This document shows positions 1 to 10,706 of a stretch of DNA of 64,000 bases, piece after piece. The notes beneath the pieces are model-generated. The model worked only from the letters and a program-made list of their open reading frames with translations, was not told where the DNA came from and did not search any database. Numbering within the stretch: the stretch's first letter is position 1; each line of letters starts with the position of its first letter. The position numbers and the translations under genes were made by a program. The stretch is from Bombus terrestris (taxonomy: Eukaryota; Arthropoda; Insecta; Hymenoptera; Apidae): the NCBI RefSeq assembly GCF_910591885.1, contig NC_063270.1, positions 5,642,001 to 5,706,000 of the forward strand, read 5' to 3'.

Positions 1-240
1 TAACGTTACATACTATTACGATTTAACGTATAACGCTCTATACAATTACGTTATAACTTATAACGCTATATAATATTACGTTATAACGTATAACGTTATA
101 TACTATTACGATTTAACGTATAACGCTATATACAATTACGTTATAACGTATATCGTTGTATACTATTACGTTATATCGTATAACGTTATATACTATTACG
201 TTATAACATATAACGTTATGTACTATTACGTTATAACGTA

Positions 241-390
241 TAACGTTATATACTACTACGTTACAACGGATAACATTATATACTATTACGATATAACGTG
301 TAACGTTATAGAGTATTACGTTATATCGCATAACGTTATATACTACTACGATATAACGTATAACATTATATACTATTACGTTATAACGTA
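241..390 (+). repeat. Five-unit cassette E-F-G-H-I (150 bp), first complete example
   Basis: Five successive variants always seem to travel together. E has TACTACTACGTTACAACGGA. F has TACGATATAACG. G has TATAGAGTATT and ends ATCGCA. H has TACTACTACGATATAACG. I has TAACATTA in place of TAACGTTA. The same order recurs across the window, for example from 3420, 7590, 19590, 26160, 35702 and 49082. F comes in two forms, ending CGTA or CGTG. The G form with TACATCGCA was seen only after the CGTG form. Shortened versions occur, such as E-F-G repeated without H-I. The cassette behaves as a unit of amplification above the 30-mer. Confidence 0.85.
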
Positions 391-450
391 TAACGTTATG
401 TACTATTACGCTTTAACGTATAACGCTATATAGAATTACGTTATAACGTA

Positions 451-600
451 TAACGTTGTATACTACTAGATTACAACGGATAACGTTATATACTATTACA
501 ATATAACGTATAACGTTATATAGTATTAAGTTATGGCGTCTAACGTTATATAGCATTACGTTATAACGTACAACGTTATATACTATTACGTTAAAACCTG
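451..600 (+). repeat. Five-unit cassette M-O-K-L-J2 (150 bp), first example
   Basis: M carries TACTACTAGATTACAACGGA and O carries TACAATATAACG. They look like diverged relatives of E and F. They are followed by K (TAGTATTAAG), L (TATAGCATT) and J2 (starts CAACGTTA, ends AAAAC plus CTG here, usually CGTG). Similar runs occur near 5762, 8908, 25258, 29638, 32702 and 36542. A related version has E-F in front of K-L-J2, as at 3090-3239. Both cassettes therefore have the same length and the same kind of opening pair but different last three units. Confidence 0.8.
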
Positions 601-2070
601 TAACTTTATATACTATTACGTTATAACGTATAACGTTATAAACTATTACGTTATAACGTATAACGCTATATAACATTACGTTATAACGTATAACGTTATA
701 TACTATTACGATTTAACGTATAACGTTATATAGTATTAAGTTATGACTTCTAACGTTATATAGCATTACGTTATAACGTACAACGTTATATACTATTACG
801 ATTTAACGTATAACGCTATATACAATTATTTTATAACGTACAACGTTATATACTATTACGTTAAAACGTGTAACGTTATATACTATTACGTTATAACGTA
901 TGACGTTATATACTATTACGTTAAAACGTGTAACGTTATATACTATTACGTTATAACGTATAACGTTATAAACTATTACGTTATAACGTATAACGCTATA
1001 TAACATTACGTTATAACGTATAACGTTATATACTATTACGATTTAACGTATAACGTTATATAGTATTAAGTTATGACTTCTAACGTTATATAGCATTACG
1101 TTATAACGTATAACGTTATATACTACTACGTTACAACGGATAACGTTATATACTATTACGATATAACGTGTAACGTTATATACTATTACGATTAAACGCA
1201 TAACGCTCTATACAATTACGTTATAACGTATAACGCTATATAATATTACGTTATAACGTATAACGTTATATACTATTACGATTTAACGTATAACGCTATA
1301 AACAATTACGTTATAACGTATAACGTTGTATACTATTACGTTATAACGTATAACGTTATATACTACTACGTTACAACGGATAACATTATATACTATTACG
1401 ATATAACGTGTAACGTTATAGAGTATTACGTTATATCGCATAACGTTATATACTACTACGATATAACGTATAACATTATAAACTATTACGTTATAACGTA
1501 TAACGTTATATACTATTACGATTTAACGTATAACGTTATATACGATTACGTTATAACGTATAACGTTATATACTATTACGATATAACGTATAACGTTATA
1601 GAGTATTACGTTATATCTCATAACGTTATATAGTACTACGTTATAACGTATAACGTTATATAGAATTACGTTATAACGTACAACGTTATATACTATTACG
1701 TTAAAACGTGTAACGTTATATACTATTGCGTTATAACGTATAACGTTATAAACTATTACGTTATAACGTATAACGCTATATAACATTACGTTATAACGTA
1801 TAACGTTATATACTATTACGATTTAACGTATAACGTTATATACGATTACGTTAAAACGTATAACGTTATATACTATTACGATATAACGTGTAACGTTATA
1901 GAGTATTACGTTACATCGCATAACGTTATATACTACTACGATATAACGTATAACATTATATACCATTAAATTATAACGTATAACGTTATATACTATTACG
2001 TTATAACGTATAACTTTATATACTATTACGTTATAACGTATAACGCTATATAATATTACGTTATAACGTA

Positions 2071-2099
2071 TAACGTTAATACTATTACGATTTAACGTA
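2071..2099 (+). repeat. 29-bp unit with a single-base deletion
   Basis: The unit begins TAACGTTAATAC instead of TAACGTTATATAC, one base short, and moves the register of all later units by one. Copy B has the same unit at 10678-10706, so one event explains both. Confidence 0.9.
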
Positions 2100-2910
2100 T
2101 AACGCTATATACAATTACTTTATAACGTATAACGTTATATACTATTACGTTATAACGTATAACGTTATATACTATTACGTTATAACGTATAACGTTATAT
2201 ACTACTACGTTACAACGGATAACGTTATATACTATTACGATATAACGTGTAACGTTATATACTATTACGATTAAACGCATAACGCTCTATACAAATACGT
2301 TATAACGTATAACGCTATATAATATTACGTTATAACGTATAACGTTATATACTATTACGATTAAACGCATAACGCTATATACAATTACTTTATAACGTAT
2401 AACATTCTATACTATTACGTTATAACGTATAACGTTATATACTATTACGATTTAACGTATAACGCTATATATAATTACGTTATAACGTATAACGTTGTAT
2501 ACTATTACGTTATAACGTATAACGTTATATAGAATTACGTTATAACGTACAACGTTAAATACTATTACGTTAAAACGTGTAACGTTATATACTATAACGT
2601 CATAACGTATAACGTTATAGTGTATTACGTTATATCGCATAACGTTATATACTACTACGATATAACGTATAACATTATATACAATTACTTTATAACGTAT
2701 AACGTTATATACTATTACGTTATAACGTATAACGTTATAGAGTATTACGTTATATCGCATAACGTTATATACTACTACGATATAACGTATAACATTCTAT
2801 ACTATTACGTTATAACGTATAACGTTATATACTACTACGTTACAACGGATAACGTTATATACTATTACGATTTAACGTATAACGCTATATATAATTACGT
2901 TATAACGTAT

Positions 2911-3720
2911 AACGTTATATAGAATTACGTTATAACGTACAACGTTAAATACTATTACGTCAAAACGTGTAACGTTATATACTATTACGTTATAACGTAT
3001 AACGTTATAGAGTATTACGTTATATCGCATAACGTTATATACTACTACGAAATAACGTATAACATTATATACTATTACGTTATAACGTATAACGTTAAAT
3101 ACTACTACGTTACAACGGATAACGTTATATACTATTACGATATAACCTATAACGTTATATAGTATTAAGTTATGACGTCTAACGTTATATAGCATTACGT
3201 TATAACGTACAACGTTATATACTATTACGTTAAAACGTGTAACGTTATATACTATTACGTTATAACGTATAACGTTATATACTATTACGTTATAACGTAT
3301 AACGTTATATACTATAACGTTAAAACGTGTAAAGTTGTATACTATTACGTTATAACGTATAACGTTATATACTATTACGTTATAACGTATAACGTTATAT
3401 ACTATTACGTTATAACGTATAACGTTATATACTACTACGTTACAAAGGATAACATTATATACTATTACGATATAACGTGTAACGTTATAGAGTATTACGT
3501 TACATCGCATAACGTTATATACTACTACGATATAACGTATAACATTATATACTATTACGTTATAACGTATAACGTTATATACTATTACGTTATAACGTAT
3601 AACGTTATATAGAATTACGTTATAACGTACAACGTTAAATACTATTACGTTAAAACGTGTAACGTTATATACTATTACGTTATAACGTATAACGTTATAT
3701 ACTATTACGTTATAACGTAT
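2911..3720 (+). repeat. Repeat pair at 990 bp offset, first member
   Basis: This segment matches 3901-4710 unit by unit. Shared markers are GTCAAAACGTG in the J2 unit (near 2960 and 3950), the H unit with ACGAAATAACG, and AAAGTTGTATAC. A substitution separates them in the E unit (AAAGGA at about 3445 against AACGGA at about 4435). The offset is 33 units. The last 300 bp (3421-3720) is itself nearly repeated by 3721-4020. The same layout is present in copy B of the large block at 11518-13317. Confidence 0.85.
3240..3269 (+). repeat. Example of the consensus unit (class A)
   Basis: This unit matches the consensus at all 30 positions, as does the next one at 3270. Unit positions 17-30 (TACGTTATAACGTA) are a 14-bp perfect palindrome. 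TATAACGTTATA, formed by positions 29-30 and the first ten bases of the next unit, is a 12-bp perfect palindrome. The two share TA, so 24 of every 30 bases lie in a dyad and only TACTAT at positions 11-16 lies outside. The two 15-bp halves match at 11 of 15 positions, which suggests that the 30-mer arose by doubling a 15-mer. Confidence 0.95.
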
Positions 3721-3900
3721 AACGTTATATACTACTACGTTACAACGGATAACATTATATACTATTACGATATAACGTGTAACGTTATAGAGTATTACGT
3801 TACATCGCATAACGTTATATACTACTACGATATAACGTATAACATTATATACTATTACGTTATAACGTATAACGTTATATACTATTACGTTATAACGTAT

Positions 3901-4710
3901 AACGTTATATAGAATTACGTTATAACGTACAACGTTAAATACTATTACGTCAAAACGTGTAACGTTATATACTATTACGTTATAACGTATAACGTTATAG
4001 AGTATTACGTTATATCGCATAACGTTATATACTACTACGAAATAACGTATAACATTATATACTATTACGTTATAACGTATAACGTTAAATACTACTACGT
4101 TACAACGGATAACGTTATATACTATTACGATATAACCTATAACGTTATATAGTATTAAGTTATGACGTCTAACGTTATATAGCATTACGTTATAACGTAC
4201 AACGTTATATACTATTACGTTAAAACGTGTAACGTTATATACTATTACGTTATAACGTATAACGTTATATACTATTACGTTATAACGTATAACGTTATAT
4301 ACTATAACGTTAAAACGTGTAAAGTTGTATACTATTACGTTATAACGTATAACGTTATATACTATTACGTTATAACGTATAACGTTATATACTATTACGT
4401 TATAACGTATAACGTTATATACTACTACGTTACAACGGATAACATTATATACTATTACGATATAACGTGTAACGTTATAGAGTATTACGTTACATCGCAT
4501 AACGTTATATACTACTACGATATAACGTATAACATTATATACTATTACGTTATAACGTATAACGTTATATACTATTACGTTATAACGTATAACGTTATAT
4601 AGAATTACGTTATAACGTACAACGTTAAATACTATTACGTTAAAACGTGTAACGTTATATACTATTACGTTATAACGTATAACGTTATATACTATTACGT
4701 TATAACGTAT
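3901..4710 (+). repeat. Repeat pair at 990 bp offset, second member
   Basis: This is the partner of 2911-3720. The match ends at about 4710, where this copy enters a class D unit (CGCTATATAATATT) and the first copy enters class E. The stretch from about 2880 to 5690 has no class B unit. That is why one reverse-strand frame stays open for 2.6 kb here. Confidence 0.85.
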
Positions 4711-5978
4711 AACGCTATATAATATTACGTTATAACGTATAACGTTATATACTATTACGTTAAAACGTGTAACGTTGTATACTATTACGCTATAACGTAT
4801 AACGTTATATACTATTACGTTATAACGTATAACGTTATATACTATTACGTTATAACGTATAACGTTATATACTACTACGTTACAACGGATAACATTATAT
4901 ACTATTACGATATAACGTGTAACGTTATAGATTATTACGTTACATCGCATAACGTTATATACTACTACGATATAACGTATAACATTATATACTATTACGA
5001 TATAACGTGTAACGTTATAGAGTATTACGTTACATCGCATAACGTTATATACTACTACGTTACAACGGATAACGTTATATACTATTACGATATAACCTAT
5101 AACGTTATATAGTATTAAGTTATGACGTCTAACGTTATATAGCATTACGTTATAACGTACAAAGTTATATACTATTACGTTAAAACGTGTAACGTTATAT
5201 ACTATTACGTTATAACGTATAACGTTATATACTATTACGTTATAACGTATAACGTTATATACTATTACGTTATAACGTATAACGCTATATAATATTACGT
5301 TATAACGTATAACGTTATATACTATTACGTTAAAACGTGTAACGTTGTATACTATTACGTTATAACGTATAACGTTATATACTATTACGTTATAACGTAT
5401 AACGTTATATACTATTACGTTATAACGTATAACGTTATATACTACTACGTTACAACGGATAACATTATATACTATTACGATATAACGTGTAACGTTATAG
5501 AGTATTACGTTACATCGCATAACGTTATATACTACTACGATATAACGTATAACATTATATACTATTACGTTATAACGTATAACGTTATATACTATTACGT
5601 TATAACGTATAACGTTATATAGAATTACGTTATAACGTACAACGTTAAATACTATTACGTTAAAACGTGTAACGTTATATACTATTGCGTTATAACGTAT
5701 AACGTTATATACTATTACGATTTAACGTATAACGCTATATACAATTACGTTATAACGTATAACGTTGTATACTACTAGATTACAACGGATAACGTTATAT
5801 ACTATTACAATATAACGTATAACGTTAAATAGTATTAAGTTATGGCCTCTAACGTTATATAGCATTACGTTATAACGTACAACGTTATATACTATTACGT
5901 TAAAACGTGTAACGTTATATACTACTACGATATAACGTATAACATTCTATACTATTACGTTATAACGTATAACATTAT

Positions 5979-7238
5979 ATACTATTTCGATTTAACGTAT
6001 AACGCTATATACTATTACGTTATAACGTATAACGCTATATAATATTACGTTATAACGTATAACGTTATATACTATTACGATTTAACGTATAACGCTATAT
6101 ATAATTACATTATAACGTATAACGTTGTATACTATTACGTTATAACGTATAACGTTATATTGAATTACGTTATAACGTACAACGTTAAATACTATTACGT
6201 TAAAACGTGTAACGTTACATACTATTACGTTATAACGTATAACGTTATAGAGTATTACGTTATATCGCATAACGTTATATACTACTACGATATAACGTAT
6301 AACATTATATACTATTACGTTATAACGTATGACGTTATATACTATTACGATTTAACGTATAACGCTATATACAATTACGTTATAACGTATAACGTTGTAT
6401 ACTACTAGATTACAACGGATAACGTTATATACTATTACAATATAACGTATAACGTTAAATAGTATTAAGTTATGGCCTCTAACGTTATATAGCATTACGT
6501 TATAACGTACAACGTTATATACTATTACGTTAAAACGTGTAACGTTATATACTATTACGTTATAACGTATAACGCTATATATAATTACGTTATAACGTAT
6601 AACGTTGTATACTATTTCGATTTAACGTATAACGCTATATACTATTACGTTATAACGTATAACGCTATATAATATTACGTTATAACGTATAACGTTATAT
6701 ACTATTACGATTTAACGTATAACGCTATATATAATTACATTATAACGTATAACGTTGTATACTATTACGTTATAACGTATAACGTTATATTGAATTACGT
6801 TATAACGTACAACGTTAAATACTATTACGTTAAAACGTGTAACGTTACATACTATTACGTTATAACGTATAACGTTATAGAGTATTACGTTATATCGCAT
6901 AACGTTATATACTACTACGATATAACGTATAACATTATATACTATTACGTTATAACGTATGACGTTATATACTATTACGATTTAACGTATAACGCTATAT
7001 ACAATTACGTTATAACGTATAACGTTGTATACTACTAGATTACAACGGATAACGTTATATACTATTACAATATAACGTATAACGTTAAATAGTATTAAGT
7101 TATGGCCTCTAACGTTATATAGCATTACGTTATAACGTACAACGTTATATACTATTACGTTAAAACGTGTAACGTTATATACTATTACGTTATAACGTAT
7201 AACGCTATATATAATTACGTTATAACGTATAACGTTGT
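5979..7238 (+). repeat. 630-bp tandem pair in copy A
   Basis: Two head-to-tail copies of 21 units lie here, about 5979-6608 and 6609-7238. Both carry the rare markers TTTCGATTTAACG, ATTACATTATAACG, TATATTGAATTACG, TAACGTTACATAC and the ATGACG unit, followed by M-O-K with TTATGGCCTC. I saw no difference between the two copies over their shared length. Copy B of the large block has the same pair at about 14586-15845, so this doubling predates the 8.6-kb duplication. About 250 bp of the 630-bp unit appears again at 16185-16440. Confidence 0.88.
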
Positions 7239-7739
7239 ATACTATTACGTTAAAACGTATAACGTTATATAGAATTACGTTATAACGTACAACGTTAAAT
7301 ACTATTACGTTAAAACGTGTAACGTTATATACTATAACGTCATAACGTATAACGTTATAGTGTATTACGTTATATCGCATAACGTTATATACTACTACGA
7401 TATAACGTATAACATTATATACAATTACTTTATAACGTATAACGTTATATACTATTACGTTATAACGTATAACGTTATAGAGTATTACGTTATATCGCAT
7501 AACGTTATATACTACTACGATATAACGTATAACATTCTATACTATTACGTTATAACGTATAACGTTATATACTATTACGTTATAACGTATAACGTTATAT
7601 ACTACTACGTTACAACGGATAACATTATATACTATTACGATATAACGTGTAACGTTATAGAGTATTACGTTACATCGCATAACGTTATATACTACTACGA
7701 TATAACGTATAACATTATATACTATTACGTTATAACGTA

Positions 7740-7768
7740 TAACTTTTATACTATTTCGATTTAACGTA
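7740..7768 (+). repeat. 29-bp unit with TAACTTTTATAC
   Basis: It is one base short of the usual TAACTTTATATAC form of the unit and is followed by CTATTTCGATTT. An identical unit lies at 7919, 179 bp away, which suggests that this short unit was duplicated locally before the whole block was copied to 20.6 kb. Confidence 0.88.
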
Positions 7769-7918
7769 TAACGCTATATACTATTACGTTATAACGTATA
7801 ACGTTATATACTATTACGATTTAACGTATAACGTTATAGAGTATTACGTTATATCGCATAACGTTATATACTACTACGATATAACGTATAACATTCTATA
7901 CTATTACGTTATAACGTA

Positions 7919-7947
7919 TAACTTTTATACTATTTCGATTTAACGTA
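7919..7947 (+). repeat. 29-bp unit with TAACTTTTATAC (second)
   Basis: It matches the short unit at 7740, including the rare TTTCGATTT that follows. The two together reset the register by two bases. Confidence 0.88.
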
Positions 7948-10677
7948 TAACGCTATATACTATTACGTTATAACGTATAACGCTATATAATATTACGTTA
8001 TAACGTATAACGTTATATACTATTACGATTTAACGTATAACGCTATATATAATTACGTTATAACGTATAACGTTGTATACTATTACGTTATAACGTATAA
8101 CGTTATATAGAATTACGTTATAACGTACAACGTTAAATACTATTACGTTAAAACGTGTAACGTTATATACTATTACGTTATAACGTATAACGTTATAGAG
8201 TATTACGTTATATCGCATAACGTTATATACTACTACGATATAACGTATAACATTATATACTATTACGTTATAACGTATAACGTTATATACTATTACGATT
8301 TAACGTATAACGATATATACAATTACGTTATAACGTATAACGTTATATACTATTACGATTTAACGTATAACGTTATAGAGTATTACGTTATATCGCATAA
8401 CGTTATATACTACTACGATATAACGTATAACATTCTATACTATTACGTTATAACGTATAACGTTACATACTATTACGATTTAACGTATAACGCTCTATAC
8501 AATTACGTTATAACTTATAACGCTATATAATATTACGTTATAACGTATAACGTTATATACTATTACGATTTAACGTATAACGCTATATACAATTACGTTA
8601 TAACGTATATCGTTGTATACTATTACGTTATATCGTATAACGTTATATACTATTACGTTATAACATATAACGTTATGTACTATTACGTTATAACGTATAA
8701 CGTTATATACTACTACGTTACAACGGATAACATTATATACTATTACGATATAACGTGTAACGTTATAGAGTATTACGTTATATCGCATAACGTTATATAC
8801 TACTACGATATAACGTATAACATTATATACTATTACGTTATAACGTATAACGTTATGTACTATTACGCTTTAACGTATAACGCTATATAGAATTACGTTA
8901 TAACGTATAACGTTGTATACTACTAGATTACAACGGATAACGTTATATACTATTACAATATAACGTATAACGTTATATAGTATTAAGTTATGGCGTCTAA
9001 CGTTATATAGCATTACGTTATAACGTACAACGTTATATACTATTACGTTAAAACCTGTAACTTTATATACTATTACGTTATAACGTATAACGTTATAAAC
9101 TATTACGTTATAACGTATAACGCTATATAACATTACGTTATAACGTATAACGTTATATACTATTACGATTTAACGTATAACGTTATATAGTATTAAGTTA
9201 TGACTTCTAACGTTATATAGCATTACGTTATAACGTACAACGTTATATACTATTACGTTAAAACGTGTAACGTTATATACTATTACGTTATAACGTATAA
9301 CGTTATATACTATTACGTTATAACGTATAACTTTATATACTATTACGTTATAACGTATAACGCTATATAATATTACGTTATAACGTATAACGTTATATAC
9401 TATTACGATTTAACGTATAACGCTATATACAATTATTTTATAACGTACAACGTTATATACTATTACGTTAAAACGTGTAACGTTATATACTATTACGTTA
9501 TAACGTATGACGTTATATACTATTACGTTAAAACGTGTAACGTTATATACTATTACGTTATAACGTATAACGTTATAAACTATTACGTTATAACGTATAA
9601 CGCTATATAACATTACGTTATAACGTATAACGTTATATACTATTACGATTTAACGTATAACGTTATATAGTATTAAGTTATGACTTCTAACGTTATATAG
9701 CATTACGTTATAACGTATAACGTTATATACTACTACGTTACAACGGATAACGTTATATACTATTACGATATAACGTGTAACGTTATATACTATTACGATT
9801 AAACGCATAACGCTCTATACAATTACGTTATAACGTATAACGCTATATAATATTACGTTATAACGTATAACGTTATATACTATTACGATTTAACGTATAA
9901 CGCTATAAACAATTACGTTATAACGTATAACGTTGTATACTATTACGTTATAACGTATAACGTTATATACTACTACGTTACAACGGATAACATTATATAC
10001 TATTACGATATAACGTGTAACGTTATAGAGTATTACGTTATATCGCATAACGTTATATACTACTACGATATAACGTATAACATTATAAACTATTACGTTA
10101 TAACGTATAACGTTATATACTATTACGATTTAACGTATAACGTTATATACGATTACGTTATAACGTATAACGTTATATACTATTACGATATAACGTATAA
10201 CGTTATAGAGTATTACGTTATATCTCATAACGTTATATAGTACTACGTTATAACGTATAACGTTATATAGAATTACGTTATAACGTACAACGTTATATAC
10301 TATTACGTTAAAACGTGTAACGTTATATACTATTGCGTTATAACGTATAACGTTATAAACTATTACGTTATAACGTATAACGCTATATAACATTACGTTA
10401 TAACGTATAACGTTATATACTATTACGATTTAACGTATAACGTTATATACGATTACGTTAAAACGTATAACGTTATATACTATTACGATATAACGTGTAA
10501 CGTTATAGAGTATTACGTTACATCGCATAACGTTATATACTACTACGATATAACGTATAACATTATATACCATTAAATTATAACGTATAACGTTATATAC
10601 TATTACGTTATAACGTATAACTTTATATACTATTACGTTATAACGTATAACGCTATATAATATTACGTTATAACGTA

Positions 10678-10706
10678 TAACGTTAATACTATTACGATTT
10701 AACGTA
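10678..10706 (+). repeat. 29-bp unit, duplicate of the one at 2071
   Basis: It has the same TAACGTTAATAC deletion in the same unit context, 8,607 bp downstream. It was inherited through the large duplication. Confidence 0.9.

Larger units (their letters stand above)
1..7585 (+). repeat. Large duplicated block, copy A
   Basis: This block matches 8458-16192. The offset is 8,457 bp up to about position 780 and 8,607 bp after that, because copy A lacks 150 bp (five units) that copy B has at about 9259-9408. Outside that gap I found only three substitutions: 2574 A versus 11181 C, 7253 A versus 15860 T, and 7547 A versus 16154 G. The left end lies outside the window. On the right the two copies stop matching near 7585 and 16192. 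The block contains a 29-bp unit at 2071, a pair of copies 990 bp apart and a 630-bp tandem pair, all of which copy B also carries. Confidence 0.93.
7539..8180 (+). repeat. 642-bp spacer block, first copy
   Basis: This block lies between the matching parts of the two large copies. It matches 20586-21227 at an offset of 13,047 bp, and I found no difference. It contains two shortened 29-bp units (7740 and 7919). It therefore moved, or was copied, as one piece to a site about 13 kb away instead of staying in the tandem 8.6-kb arrangement. Confidence 0.88.

Noticed and set aside
241..270. MYB-like (CAACGG/TAACGG) and bZIP-like (TACGTA, CACGTG) sites as regulatory elements
   Set aside because: These short motifs arise automatically from the repeat. 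With no gene nearby, calling promoters or operators would be unsupported.
3240..3299. Palindromes as transcription terminators or tRNA-like hairpins
   Set aside because: Stems are AT-rich, have no real loop and no T-run context tied to a gene, and recur every 30 bp. No tRNA or rRNA signature is present.
2872..5520. 882-codon open frame on the reverse strand (and its duplicate at 11479-14127)
   Set aside because: The predicted product is a decapeptide repeated without variation beyond that of the DNA classes. The frame is open because the consensus lacks stops in it, start and stop fall at ordinary repeat variants, and the forward strand also has an open frame over other stretches. There is no promoter, intron or unique domain. 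Not annotated as a gene.
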